Source: CAZOLI01 sp964580675 (lineage in GTDB: Bacteria; Planctomycetota; MHYJ01; CAYXQY01). Taken from it: DNA of 64,000 bases. The first letter of the stretch is position 1. Each line of letters opens with the position of its first letter. The notes below the pieces were generated by a model. The model saw nothing but the letters and a program-made list of their open reading frames with translations, was not told the DNA's origin and did no database searches. The position numbers and the translations under genes are program-made. The stretch covers positions 62,001-126,000 of the forward strand of contig CAZOLI010000001.1 of NCBI GenBank assembly GCA_964580675.1. Direction: 5' to 3'. Of the stretch, positions 44,414-54,452 are shown piece after piece.

Positions 44414-46336
44414 TTACATCTTTTCCGGATCAATAGGAATTCGAACAGTAACCCGTCTGAATATGCTTTTTCGAAAGGAATTTCTCCGCCGACCTTCCTC
44501 ATCCTGTTCGGGTTGAGATAATCGGCTAACGGTATCTGACTCGACCGAAATGTAGGTTTCATCCTCCGAAACATCAAATGCTTCACGGAGAGGACTGACA
44601 AGATTTTGATCAACAAAATCCTGATCTTTTTGAATTTCGCCTTCCCCTCTTGTCACCACCCCGATATCAAGCTCAAAGGAAGATTTCCCTTTTTGGGATT
44701 GGCCACCGGCCCCATTCCGGGTCTCCGGCATGTTATACCGAACGTCGAGGAGCCAGATAAATTTCCGTTCGTGTTTTCGCACGTCATTCTGAACTTTTTT
44801 CATCAATTGCTTCAACGACTTATTGGGCTGTTTCTCTGCCGGTATCACCTTATCCATGGACGCGGTTCTAAACTCTTCGTAATCCAGAACGGCCTCCTGA
44901 TTCCAGCCTCCCCCACCGGCCTGGCGATAATACGGAACCATTGCCTTGTTCAACTTGTTACGTATCTGCACGTTATCCGGCAAAGCGTTTACAAGCTCCT
45001 TCCAAAGCGTAATTGGCAGCTGTCTGTTTTTGGTCTGAGATATGGCTTGTTCGAGAACGGACTTCAATGTTGCACGCCGCGAATCGTCGCGAGCCTTATC
45101 TATCTTTTTTTTCGCGTCTTTCGCCTCCGTTATGATCTTTTCGGCGGAGTTATTCAGTGATTTTATCTGGTCGATTTTCCGGGAGCCCGCCATGTACCAC
45201 AAACCGACCGCCAGGGCAAATATCGCACAGGCCGCGATGACGTAAGGCCGCTTTTGCTCCAGCTTTTTCTGTTTCTTTATTCGGCGCGGAATCAGGTTTA
45301 CGGTGTTTTCGGAGGCACCGAAGGCCTGCACTCCCAGTCCGAGGGCTGGACCGAGTGTTGGGGTTTCACGTTCGACCGTCTCTCGCTCCACCTCTTCCGA
45401 CACCTGGAACCTGCGGAACTCCGAGAGCATAGAGGCCGGAAGCTGTAGGTTTTCGGACACGAAGTTTTTCAATTTCAGCGTTTTGGCCCCCCCTCCGGTG
45501 AGCAGTACCTGATCGAGTTGTGATCCCTCCGACATGGATTTGTAAAAACCCACGCTTCGATGAATTTCCTGTACAAGATCCCGGAGAACCGGTTGCATGA
45601 TCTGGTAATATTGTTTCGCCTTCTTCGATTTTCCGGCTTTTTTCTTCAGGACTTCCGCCTTGTCGTACTCCAGTTTCAACTTGTCCTGAAGGGCTTCGGT
45701 AAAATCGCTTGCCGCAAGCGGTACGTTTCGTATCCAGTACCGATCCTCCTCTATGATCAGCAGATCACAGTTGTTTTCACCGATGTCGAGAACCGCCGTC
45801 GTCTTCTGCACCGGCTGGTCATACTGGATAAAGTTGTAAAGAGCAACCGGGGAAAACTGAACGATATCCACCTGTATACCGGCTGTTTCAAGAATATTAA
45901 TAAATCGATTCACCAGATCCTGTTTGATGGCAAACAGGATGACCTCCCGCTCTTCCCCGGGTCCGTAATCCCGTTCGATGTGCTCGTAACTCCAGATTAC
46001 GTCATCCAGTTCAAACGGGATGTGCTGCTGAGCCTCGTATTCGACAATTTCCTGAATACGCTCTTCCTCCACCGGGGGAAGTGATATGAATCGATTAAAT
46101 GTGGTGTGACTCGGAAGGGAGGCGGCAACCGTACTCCCGGAGAGGTCGTGTTTTGCGGCAAATTCGGATAGGCCTTCCTGAACGTGAGGCCCCATTTTTT
46201 GGTCATCATCGGGGGAGACAATGTCAAAGGAAATCCGCTCGATGGTCTCAATTACCGGGGATTCACCACTTCCGGATAGCTGAACGGCTTTTAATGAGGT
46301 TGGGCTTACGTCAAGTCCCCAGACACCATTTGCCAT
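44414..46336 (-). CDS. PilM-like ATPase fused to PilN-like membrane domain (Amuc_1101-type)
   Basis: A 640-residue protein whose first 350 residues have the actin-like PilM pattern: MANGVWGLDVSPTSLKAVQL, AVLDIGENNCDLLIIE, and QVLLTGGGAKTLKLKNF. A membrane helix at about 366-386 (VIAACAIFALAVGLWYM) leads into a PilN-like extracytoplasmic coil and domain. In canonical systems PilM and PilN are separate; here they are one chain, as reported for the Amuc_1101 family. It is probably the first gene of the locus that runs through the two pilus-associated proteins to the secretin. No pilus motor ATPase or major pilin is adjacent. Confidence 0.82.
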   Translation of the reverse strand: MANGVWGLDVSPTSLKAVQLSGSGESPVIETIERISFDIVSPDDDQKMGPHVQEGLSEFAAKHDLSGSTVAASLPSHTTFNRFISLPPVEEERIQEIVEYEAQQHIPFELDDVIWSYEHIERDYGPGEEREVILFAIKQDLVNRFINILETAGIQVDIVQFSPVALYNFIQYDQPVQKTTAVLDIGENNCDLLIIEEDRYWIRNVPLAASDFTEALQDKLKLEYDKAEVLKKKAGKSKKAKQYYQIMQPVLRDLVQEIHRSVGFYKSMSEGSQLDQVLLTGGGAKTLKLKNFVSENLQLPASMLSEFRRFQVSEEVERETVERETPTLGPALGLGVQAFGASENTVNLIPRRIKKQKKLEQKRPYVIAACAIFALAVGLWYMAGSRKIDQIKSLNNSAEKIITEAKDAKKKIDKARDDSRRATLKSVLEQAISQTKNRQLPITLWKELVNALPDNVQIRNKLNKAMVPYYRQAGGGGWNQEAVLDYEEFRTASMDKVIPAEKQPNKSLKQLMKKVQNDVRKHERKFIWLLDVRYNMPETRNGAGGQSQKGKSSFELDIGVVTRGEGEIQKDQDFVDQNLVSPLREAFDVSEDETYISVESDTVSRLSQPEQDEEGRRRNSFRKSIFRRVTVRIPIDPEKM

Positions 46337-46401
46337 TCGAGTTATTGCTTAAATTGAAATTACGATTTAACGACAACTTGCGCTGGAATTCGTAAGGACC
46401 G

Positions 46402-47004
46402 CTACAGCCCTCCGATCAAGCTTCGACGATCGATATGCTGAAATATTTTCTTTACGTCTCGCCGAAACTCCTTAATCGCGGAACGATTTCGGAGAAGGTA
46501 CGCCGGATGAAACGTCGGCATCACCGGAGTCTGATCCTCGTAACGAAACCATTGACCGCGCATCTGACTGATCCGCTTCGAGGAGCGGGTCAGACGTTTG
46601 CTTGCCACCGATCCCATCGAAACAATGACGTCCGGATCCACGAGCCGGACCTGTTTACGAAGGTAGGGTTCACATGCATCCATTTCCTCCGATGCCGGAT
46701 CCCGATTTTCCGGAGGCCTGCACTTCACGATGTTCGTGATGTAGATTTGAGAACGATCAATGTCCAGATCCTGAAGACACCGATTCATGAACTTCCCCGC
46801 CCGTCCCACAAACGGTTCACCCTCCTGATCCTCGTTCTTGCCCGGCGCCTCCCCAACAAACATTGCTTGGGCTGAATCCGGTCCTGTTCCAAAAACCACC
46901 TGTTTCCTGTTCTCGGAGAGAGCACATTTCGTGCAACCCGCCGCTTCCTGCTGGAGTTTTTTTAGCCGGGACGATCCTTCTGCAGAAGGCGTTCCGTTCG
47001 TCAT
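46402..47004 (-). CDS. Uracil-DNA glycosylase, family 4 (Fe-S type)
   Basis: A 200-residue enzyme that removes uracil from DNA. The four cluster-binding cysteines are at 24, 27, 95 and 111. GEAPGKNEDQEGEPFVGRAG is the catalytic and uracil-recognition segment and HPAYLLR the second active-site loop. These are family-4 (thermostable, 4Fe-4S) signatures. ATG 47004 is preferred over an upstream one at 47052 because AAGGAG lies 10 bases before it. It sits 65 bases upstream of the PilM-like gene. Confidence 0.93.
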   Translation of the reverse strand: MTNGTPSAEGSSRLKKLQQEAAGCTKCALSENRKQVVFGTGPDSAQAMFVGEAPGKNEDQEGEPFVGRAGKFMNRCLQDLDIDRSQIYITNIVKCRPPENRDPASEEMDACEPYLRKQVRLVDPDVIVSMGSVASKRLTRSSKRISQMRGQWFRYEDQTPVMPTFHPAYLLRNRSAIKEFRRDVKKIFQHIDRRSLIGGL

Positions 47005-47206
47005 CGGTGCCACACTCCTTGGTTCTTTTTTATTGTAAGGGAATTGGCCCAATCAATTCTAACTGTTCCGGGCATCGGATAGGTTCTTAACCTTCTCTTT
47101 CGTTTTATCGGATCCGTCCTCGTGATGACCTTCCCCTTCAGAAAAATGTATGATTAATCGAACAATCTTCTGTTATTTTAACGAACAAATCAGCAATTAA
47201 AAATGA

Positions 47207-48289
47207 TCAGGACCGGTTTTGTTCATCTTCCTCTTCGCTCCTCTGATTTCTGATGTACCGGGAGATTGTTTCGACCACTTCTTCCTCAACGTCGTGCACA
47301 GAATCAGCGTCATCCACCAGGAATCCCGCGGCCTGCGGATGGCCTCCTCCCCCAAACATTTTGGCGATTTCGTTGACGTTATAACGGCCCCGACTCCGGA
47401 GGCTCCCTTTTACCCTTACGTTTTCACCTCCCCCCACATCCTCCGAAACGAGATCGCGGAGCAGAAGTCCTACTTCCACTTCCTTCAGTTGCATAAGAAC
47501 CTGAATAAAAGGCTGTGACTCCCAGGGTTCCGTTCCACATTTCTCGTATGTTTCCCTGCCCAGGGTCGCCCAGGTTAACTGCCCATCCACACGCTGCTTG
47601 AGATCCTGGATGATCTGACCCATTAAGTTCAGCTCGGGTAGATCCAGGTTTTGAAACAACCGTTTGTTAATTTCGTACGGATCCACACCGGCATCCAGAA
47701 GTTGCGCCGCCACCCGATGAGCCTGCTCCGATGTATGGGGAAAAGAAAATTGTCCTGTATCGGCAACCAGAGCTGCATACATACAGCTTGCCGCCCGGGC
47801 ATCCGGTTCCCGCTGAAATTGATTCCAGAGCACATACACCATTTCTCCTACGGAGGAAAAGGCGGGCTCAATCCAGTTAATTGTGCCGAACCGGTCGTTG
47901 GTTTTGTGATGATCTATGTTGACCAGATTCGTTCCCTCCGAGATGACGTCGTTAATACTGGCCAGCCGTTCTCTGTTTGCACAGTCCAGAACAATTACGG
48001 TTTCCCGGGAAGCCTCATCGTCCTCAATCCCCGTTTGTATTCGGTCCGCTCCGGGCATCCATCTCAGATGAGGATCAATCCCACCGTGGTTGGCAATCTC
48101 GTAATCCCGATCAAGTTCCTCCAGCAGATAACCAAGGCCAAGTTCTGAACCTATTGAATCAGCGTCTGACCTGATATGGGAACTCAGAAGGAAATGATCC
48201 CCTTGCTTTATGGCTTCAACGGTCTTACGCAGGCCCTCCGGGTCGGCCAGTTGAAATGCATCAGGGCTTGATTGATGTGCTTCGTTCAT
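47207..48289 (-). CDS. DHH/DHHA1 phosphoesterase, NrnA-like
   Basis: A 360-residue RecJ-like enzyme. SSHIRSDADSIGSELGLGYLL, VIVLDC and NIDHHKTND form the DHH metal site; the DHHA1 domain has GGGGHPQAAGF near the C-terminus. The family includes nanoRNase/pAp phosphatase NrnA, which hydrolyses very short oligoribonucleotides and 3',5'-bisphosphate nucleotides. The start at 48289 gives the family N-terminus and follows an AAGGAACGAGG ribosome-binding-like stretch; a start at 48394 would overlap the upstream methylthiotransferase gene. Confidence 0.88.
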   Translation of the reverse strand: MNEAHQSSPDAFQLADPEGLRKTVEAIKQGDHFLLSSHIRSDADSIGSELGLGYLLEELDRDYEIANHGGIDPHLRWMPGADRIQTGIEDDEASRETVIVLDCANRERLASINDVISEGTNLVNIDHHKTNDRFGTINWIEPAFSSVGEMVYVLWNQFQREPDARAASCMYAALVADTGQFSFPHTSEQAHRVAAQLLDAGVDPYEINKRLFQNLDLPELNLMGQIIQDLKQRVDGQLTWATLGRETYEKCGTEPWESQPFIQVLMQLKEVEVGLLLRDLVSEDVGGGENVRVKGSLRSRGRYNVNEIAKMFGGGGHPQAAGFLVDDADSVHDVEEEVVETISRYIRNQRSEEEDEQNRS

Positions 48290-48374
48290 GCCTCGTTCCT
48301 TGAAAAACGGTAATGGAGGCGAAGGGGCCACCGGCTGATTCTCCGATGTTGCTCCGGAGGACTGCAACCAAACG

Positions 48375-49679
48375 TTATGCGACGTCCGCCGCAACTAAAC
48401 GACCAACGCCAACCCGGTCCCGAACATCCGTAACCTCAACGGTAACGATCTGATTGGTCAGCCGTTCGGCCCCCCGGAATCGAGTCCTCATATACCGGGG
48501 CGAATACCCCTGCAAAAGATCGTCCTCGGCTCTGGCGTATGTCTCAACAAGTACGTCAACCTGCTCTCCAATAAACTGTTCCTTGTATTGTTTCTGAAGA
48601 ACGGTCTCGAGACGTTCCAGCTGATCAACCCGTCTGTTCTGAACTTTATCCGGCACTTTTGGTTCCATGTCCGCCGCTTTTGTTCCCTCACGATCGCTGT
48701 ACGAAAACACGTGAATTTTCGAAAACCCGATCTCGCGGCAGAGAGCGAGGGTTTCGTGGAAGTCGGCGGTGGTTTCCCCGGGGAATCCAACAATAACGTC
48801 CGTGGATATGGCCGGTCGGTCAAAGGCCTCTCTCACCAGCTCGACCTTCTCCCGGAACTCCTCGACGTTATATCGTCTGTTCATCCGCTTCAGAATAAAA
48901 TCAGAGCCGGACTGAAGCGGCATATGAAGATGAGGTACCACGTTTGGTGCATCCCGCAGAGCGTTCAGAAGCTCCCGGTCCATCTCATCGGCCTCGATGC
49001 TGCTTAACCGTACGCGAGGAACGGCATTCTGTTTGCCGATCGCCCGGATCAGATCGGGCAATTGCTGATCTTCCTTTAAGTCCTGACCGTAGCATCCGAC
49101 GTGAATACCGGTTAACACAATTTCTTTGTATCCCTGTTCCGCCAGTTCCTCCACCTCGGAAAGAACATCCGAAGGCTGTTTGCTCCGGGGACGCCCACGA
49201 ACATACGGTATGATGCAGAAATTGCAGAACAGGTTGCAGCCGTCTTCTATCTTGAGCCAGGCACGTGTATGCCTGTCCAATCCCGAAACGGATTGCTGGA
49301 CCATGCCGGCGGGATCGGGTCCGTTCGGTGAGGTGTTTTCCTCCTCCAGCAACTCCCCCAGACGTGCTTTATTATTGTGGGAAAAAACACGATCCACCCC
49401 CTCTATGGACCGAATGTCCTCGGGGGTATTTTCCGCGTAACAACCAACAACGACCACGGACGAATCGGCATGCTCTCTGGTGGCCCGGCGAATTGCCTTC
49501 CGCGCTTTGCGATCACTCTTATGGGTTACCGTACAGGTGTTCACCACAACCAGGTCCACCGGTTCCCCCTCTTCTGCCGTGCGGTACCCGCGGCCTTCAA
49601 GGTCCTCCTTCATGGCCTGGGTCTCGTACTGGTTCACCTTACAGCCAAAGGTGATAAACTTGCATGTTTTTTCGGTCAT
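48375..49679 (-). CDS. mtaB: Radical-SAM tRNA methylthiotransferase, MtaB type
   Basis: A 434-residue radical-SAM enzyme. GCKVNQYE at the N-terminus is the signature of the MtaB branch. Cluster cysteines of the UPF0004 domain are C13, C49 and C80. The SAM cluster has C148, C152 and C155 in DGCNLFCNFCIIPY. A TRAM domain ends the protein (VDVLVETYARAED, VEVTDVRDRVGVGRLV). It methylthiolates t6A37 in tRNA. The RimO and MiaB branches are less likely given the GCKVNQYE motif. Confidence 0.92.
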   Translation of the reverse strand: MTEKTCKFITFGCKVNQYETQAMKEDLEGRGYRTAEEGEPVDLVVVNTCTVTHKSDRKARKAIRRATREHADSSVVVVGCYAENTPEDIRSIEGVDRVFSHNNKARLGELLEEENTSPNGPDPAGMVQQSVSGLDRHTRAWLKIEDGCNLFCNFCIIPYVRGRPRSKQPSDVLSEVEELAEQGYKEIVLTGIHVGCYGQDLKEDQQLPDLIRAIGKQNAVPRVRLSSIEADEMDRELLNALRDAPNVVPHLHMPLQSGSDFILKRMNRRYNVEEFREKVELVREAFDRPAISTDVIVGFPGETTADFHETLALCREIGFSKIHVFSYSDREGTKAADMEPKVPDKVQNRRVDQLERLETVLQKQYKEQFIGEQVDVLVETYARAEDDLLQGYSPRYMRTRFRGAERLTNQIVTVEVTDVRDRVGVGRLVAADVA

Positions 49680-49804
49680 TGATCAGCAACGAGCAATCCT
49701 ACCAAATTCCGGGCGATACATTGAACAAATCCAGCAGTTCACTCCTGAACAATGCTCTCCCGACGTTTTTGCCAGAAGACAACGTTCCGCAAACAGGCCC
49801 GCGT

Positions 49805-51061
49805 TTACTGTATGATCTGGATGCGGTCCACACGAATCAGGTCCGCGTCCCAACCCCCCGGCGTTTCTTCCACACGGCCAATGATGCCCACGTATTTCAG
49901 GTGGTAATTCTTCAGCTCCAGATCCTTGTCTTCGGCTGTCACAAAATACAACCGGCGTCCCCCTTTCTTCAGTTGAAAACCGGAGGGTCTGCCGGGGACC
50001 TTTCCATATGATTTCAGAAAGCCGGTCGCGTCAAAGTGATAAGATTCCGTCTTGATAATCTGATCCAGGGTTCGCTTAAATTGCTGTTTCCGCTCCTCCT
50101 GCAATTTCTTCAACTCCTGATTGAGCTTCCTCTTCCGGTCCTCAATCTTTTTCTGCAGGGAGATGAGCTGTTTTCGCCTGTTCGCAGCTTCCGAGGAAAG
50201 CCGGTCATCCTCGCAATTTTTCTCAAATGTTTCCAGTGACTGTATGATCGAGGTGAAATTCCGCTTTAACGGCGGTTTGTTTTCTTCTTTCGCAATCCGG
50301 TTCTTTATTCTTTCGAGCTGCCGAATGTACTGCCGCTGCTGTTCCGAGATGGTCGGTTGCTGTTCCCGGCCATCCCTGGCATCCTGTCCTTCGTCCTGAT
50401 CATCGGGAGCATCGGCTTCTTCTCCACTGTCTTCCTGTTTCTCTTCGGCTTCTTCCGTTTCCTGATCGGCTGTTTCCCCGCGATCCTGGACGGCAACAAA
50501 ATCTGCGTGAACCCACGCGGGGAGGTCGTCCGGGGCCTGTATCCGATACCAGGGATGACCGTTCTCGTCCTCACCCGATTCTTTTTTGTCCAGTATGGTG
50601 ACTTCCGCAGGGGACGAAATCTGGTCAATTGGTTTGTTTGTATCGTCGGCTCTTGGAACCGGCCGCAAATTTACGTTATTTCCCACGACCTTTCCCTTGT
50701 TCTCCCCCGTTTCCTCAATGTATTTTCCGTACATCCAGACCCCTGCTCCGGAGGGAGGCTCCACACGAATCCAGCTTCCTCGTTTCTCGAGAGCCCGGAC
50801 ACTGGTGCCCTTTTCCAGTTTATGAAAGGACTTGAACTGGCGACCGTTCCCTCCCCTTACGTTCACGTCCGAACCCGTAATTTTCCCGGTAAACGGGGTT
50901 TGATAACTTTCCTCCTGATTCTCCTCCCCGGATTCCTGCGCCACGCCGGATCGAAGAATTCCCGGAGAGAGGAGAAATACCACAACGAGACTGAGAAAAA
51001 TCGACGAGAGAACGGTACTGTTCGTCACGGCCGATACGGCCAGATTTCGTTGAGTTTTCAT
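49805..51061 (-). CDS. Exported tandem-SH3 protein with coiled coil
   Basis: A 418-residue protein with a long signal or anchor segment (about 18-40: SIFLSLVVVFLLSPGIL). Two bacterial SH3 units follow (about 58-115: VNVRGGNGRQFKSFHKLEKG; about 120-195: NNVNLRPVPRADD). A Glu/Gln-rich stretch and a coiled coil (about 225-345) precede a small C-terminal beta domain (LYFVTAEDKDLELKNYHLKY). SH3b domains often bind cell-wall peptides. The layout is familiar in planctomycete exported proteins. It starts 324 bases after the large PpiD-like gene. Confidence 0.72.
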   Translation of the reverse strand: MKTQRNLAVSAVTNSTVLSSIFLSLVVVFLLSPGILRSGVAQESGEENQEESYQTPFTGKITGSDVNVRGGNGRQFKSFHKLEKGTSVRALEKRGSWIRVEPPSGAGVWMYGKYIEETGENKGKVVGNNVNLRPVPRADDTNKPIDQISSPAEVTILDKKESGEDENGHPWYRIQAPDDLPAWVHADFVAVQDRGETADQETEEAEEKQEDSGEEADAPDDQDEGQDARDGREQQPTISEQQRQYIRQLERIKNRIAKEENKPPLKRNFTSIIQSLETFEKNCEDDRLSSEAANRRKQLISLQKKIEDRKRKLNQELKKLQEERKQQFKRTLDQIIKTESYHFDATGFLKSYGKVPGRPSGFQLKKGGRRLYFVTAEDKDLELKNYHLKYVGIIGRVEETPGGWDADLIRVDRIQIIQ

Positions 51062-51385
51062 GTTCTCACTTTGAACGTAAATTGGTTCCGATGTACGGAG
51101 GTGGGAACGTCGGAATCAGACATCCGTCAAATCGCGCTTAATTCATGGATCAATACTGTGTTTATGCCAAGCGATTGGGGATCTCGTCACTCGATAATCT
51201 TCCGACCGTCCGAAACGGTTCTTGAAACATCATCCCCCAACAACCCTTTCATTTTCAAATGGTTTCTTCAGGGGGGGAACTTCGGAATCTTTCCCCTGGT
51301 ATCAACATTCACGTGGACCGGTCTGCAGAATCTGAACCGGCCATCACCTCTTCGGTGGCTCAGCATTCATCACGATCGTCACATT
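51062..51385. other. Intergenic gap, weak hairpin
   Basis: A 324-base stretch upstream of the SH3 gene and downstream of the SurA/PpiD-like gene, both on the minus strand. A hairpin-like CAGGGG...CCCCTG lies at 51270-51298, without a T-run on either strand, so it is not a convincing terminator. No reading frame looks coding. A promoter for the SH3 gene is expected near 51062-51150. Confidence 0.3.
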
Positions 51386-53836
51386 CTATTGCGAGGATTC
51401 GTCGCTGGAGCTCTCCTCCTCTTCCTTTGTTCCCGGCGGGGACTGTTCCAGTCTCAAATTCGCTTTCTCCACGTAGGACGCCACCACATCCTGAATGCCC
51501 GAAGATTGTGCAGACCCGAGAAGTTCTTCCCGTTTTGACGAGAGGTATTCATCGAAGTTATCCGGATTAGGGGGTAATTTTACAATTACGGTTCCCATCT
51601 GAATTTTGTCGTCTTCCGTCACGGAGAACACGTCAAATTGATCGGGGACGTTTGATCCTCGACGACGACGAAACCGTCTCCTTCCCCCGGATGTTACTTT
51701 TCGGCTCAGTCCCTCCAGGACGTTTTCGTCGTCGGGACCGCTTTCGAAATCAAACAATGCCGTCTGGCCCATCTCCATGTTCTGTTCCTCGACGAATGAT
51801 TTGAAGGTCTTTTTTGCCGCTTTCCATCTCGCCCGTTTATACACCAGGGAATCTTCCACGTGGCCATCGGCAAAAACCGCAGGGGGACCGAACTGAGTTC
51901 CCCCGTTCGACGCCGCTCCCTTCTCATTTTCGCCTTCGGATGGTGTGCTGTTTTCAGGAACCCACGCGGGAACCGGGGGACCGAACAATTCAATCTCCGT
52001 CCAGTGTTTGTCCCGCCGACTGCGGTATTTGTCTTTCAGTTCGTCCACTTTTTCGTTCACTTTGTTCCGGGCCTGCTGGTTGAGTGAACGCGTCTCGAGG
52101 TTTTTTCGAAGTTCCAGTGACCAGACGGGATTGGATTTTTTGAACGATTCCAGCCCCATGCTGGCGACAGCACCGTTCGAACGGGTTTCGGTTAACGTCC
52201 CCGGCCGGACGTGTTCATCCTCCACCCGGAGAACGCGGGGAAACATCACCCCGTTTTCAATGTAAAGGGTTTCATTGGCTTCCGGATACGGCCCCGGTTT
52301 GCCTCCTTCTTCGGGTGAACGGTCAAACACATACTTCTTAAACGTGTCCCAGTAGGTATCGATGTCCATCCCCTTTCTGCTGCGGAGCCAGAATTTGAAC
52401 CCGTCAAGGTCAAGCAGTGGACTTTCCCGGTACCTTAACGGGAATTCCTCGGACCCGTGTTTTTCGGCGAGGTCCGGAAATTTCACCGGCTCCCCGGCCG
52501 TTTCCATGTCGGTTATGGTCGATTCCCGAAACTCCTGAAGGGCAGTGTCGGCCTTTCGAATCGCTCGTTTCCGAAGCAATTTCTCTCGAATGGACGCCTT
52601 CACATCCTGAAACGGACGATAATTCTCTTCGTTATCCTCCTCGTTATCGTTGGATGACGAATTGTCCTTCTGTTTCCGTGATCCGTTTTCAACAGAAAAT
52701 TCCTCCCGGTTGTCCTCGTAATAGGACCGAAGTTCATCCTCCGTGGGGTCGTCGACGTCGTCGAGATACGGCTCGTACGGAACAAACAGGTAACCAAACT
52801 GTCGCTTCTCCAGTACGTTCCGCATGGATTTGGAGGAATTTGAATTTCGCCGGGAACCCTCCGTCCCCGTGATGTCCTGACGGAACGAGGAAAACTGACT
52901 CACCGTCTCCTGGTGGGGATAAAGCGACACAGCCCGGCGGGACAGCCGTCGTTTCCAGCTGGTCCTGAACGCTCGTTCCAGGGAGGCGGCATCCATTGTG
53001 GCGTAAAGCAATTTGCCGTAACCACGCTCGGAGCGATAGTTCTCAACCACATCGGAAAGATCCGCTGTCGAGACATTTCCCGCCGCGTGTAAAAATTTCA
53101 GAAGGGAGAGAAATTCCCGCATCGTTTTCTCGAACCCATCGACGTTCATACCGGCCCATTGTTCCACAAGGGTTTTGTATTCAATTGTTTCCCCTCGACG
53201 GTTCTGGAGAAGGGGACCGATCAAATCCCCGAGTTCTTTGTTGGTGGTCCGAAACCCCCATTCGCGCGCGATGTTTATAAAATAATGAAGACGCCAGAGG
53301 GATTCCTTTTGCCAGCGCTGACGAAGAATTTGCTTCCGCTGGCTCTCACCTCCCTGAAGCAAACTCCGGTCGAGTTCGGGAAGAAGGGAAACCGGATTCC
53401 GTGAAGTGAGGGAAGGAGGATTTTCGTAAAGCAAAAACCCCTGGATAAAATCGACGCCAGCGATGGTCTGGAGCTGTAAGATCTTCTGCAAAAACCGACT
53501 TCTCCTCATGGATGTCATGAGAACCCGGCGAACGGCCCCCTCACGTCGGCCGGGAAGCATCGCACGCCTCGAAAAAAGAGGGCTTATCTGAAGGTGGTTC
53601 AGCAGGAACTGTTCCCACCGACGGCGGAACTGCTGGAATTCACCGGTTTGTACCTGCACTTCCTTCTTGGTCCCATCCGCCTTCTCGAGGGTATAATGCC
53701 CCATCGGCTTCGTTCGGGGACTCTCTCGAGGGGCAAAGACCTGAATGACGACCCCGGTAATACCGAACGCAAATGCACAAAGAATGGCCGCCCCGAAGAA
53801 GATGTACGTGCGAAACTGGCGGATTAGTTCAAACAT
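51386..53836 (-). CDS. Large N-anchored SurA/PpiD-like protein
   Basis: An 816-residue protein with one N-terminal membrane helix (about 10-33: TYIFFGAAILCAFAFGITGVV) and a large extracytoplasmic part rich in helices, Arg and Glu. The start and helical region (FIQGFLLYENPPSL, WGFRTTNKELGDLIG, VSTADLSDVVENYRSERGYGKLLY) resemble SurA_N/PpiD chaperone proteins, which prevent misfolding of envelope proteins. I did not recognise a parvulin or other catalytic domain. The tail is Ser/Glu-rich. The role as a periplasmic chaperone is inferred from shape only. Confidence 0.55.
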   Translation of the reverse strand: MFELIRQFRTYIFFGAAILCAFAFGITGVVIQVFAPRESPRTKPMGHYTLEKADGTKKEVQVQTGEFQQFRRRWEQFLLNHLQISPLFSRRAMLPGRREGAVRRVLMTSMRRSRFLQKILQLQTIAGVDFIQGFLLYENPPSLTSRNPVSLLPELDRSLLQGGESQRKQILRQRWQKESLWRLHYFINIAREWGFRTTNKELGDLIGPLLQNRRGETIEYKTLVEQWAGMNVDGFEKTMREFLSLLKFLHAAGNVSTADLSDVVENYRSERGYGKLLYATMDAASLERAFRTSWKRRLSRRAVSLYPHQETVSQFSSFRQDITGTEGSRRNSNSSKSMRNVLEKRQFGYLFVPYEPYLDDVDDPTEDELRSYYEDNREEFSVENGSRKQKDNSSSNDNEEDNEENYRPFQDVKASIREKLLRKRAIRKADTALQEFRESTITDMETAGEPVKFPDLAEKHGSEEFPLRYRESPLLDLDGFKFWLRSRKGMDIDTYWDTFKKYVFDRSPEEGGKPGPYPEANETLYIENGVMFPRVLRVEDEHVRPGTLTETRSNGAVASMGLESFKKSNPVWSLELRKNLETRSLNQQARNKVNEKVDELKDKYRSRRDKHWTEIELFGPPVPAWVPENSTPSEGENEKGAASNGGTQFGPPAVFADGHVEDSLVYKRARWKAAKKTFKSFVEEQNMEMGQTALFDFESGPDDENVLEGLSRKVTSGGRRRFRRRRGSNVPDQFDVFSVTEDDKIQMGTVIVKLPPNPDNFDEYLSSKREELLGSAQSSGIQDVVASYVEKANLRLEQSPPGTKEEEESSSDESSQ

Positions 53837-54452
53837 GGATCACTTAACGGATGGATGTTCTGGTAAAAACGCCGAAACCATTATATTACGTTTACAGGAA
53901 ATGAGGGTGAAGATTCAATGGTCCATGATCAAGTGTGAAAAACAGGACCGGGGAGAACGGAAAAACCGGAAATCCATCCAATGGTCCATTCTGTTTCACA
54001 TCACGTACGACCAAAAAACCCCTTCTGTTTGATCATTCACACCTCTGCGAACAAGGGGAAACAGGCGTCTGGTTCCGGCACCGATAACGGGCGAATTTGC
54101 CTGCTCTTCAACCTGAAACCTGGCATGGGACTTGCACAGGTGAAAAGGTGGTAACAAGTGGGGAGACACGTTCGTCCCCGGGAGGGGACGGGGTGTCGTG
54201 ATCGAACAGGGAGGGCCGGTCGATGTACCGCCCGAACAGGGGCTTCCGTTGGCACCGAATCTTGCACGATCCGCCAGCGTTGCCATCTGTGTCTGGCAGG
54301 AACGGGATCTTTGGAAGATTCACCAGCGCGGCCCGGTCGGGCGGGATCATCGGCCGGTTCCTGCCTGTTTTTTTAATGGTGATCCATCAAAGCCGTCTTT
54401 TCGTGACCGATACCGGCAACAGACGAAACCGTGCGTCCGGTACCCGCTTTCA
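53837..54452. other. 616-base region between envelope genes
   Basis: The right part (54150-54400) is GC-rich with a 102-residue plus-strand frame starting at a GTG near 54198; its composition is not clearly protein-like and no family is recognised. The left part is A-rich and contains two copies of AATGGTCCAT (53917-53926 and 53980-53989). The region should carry the promoter of the gene ending at 51386. No convincing hairpin with a T-run was found. Confidence 0.35.

Noticed and set aside
53917..53989. Two copies of AATGGTCCAT, 63 bases apart
   Set aside because: Too short and only two copies; likely chance, though noted in the region entry.
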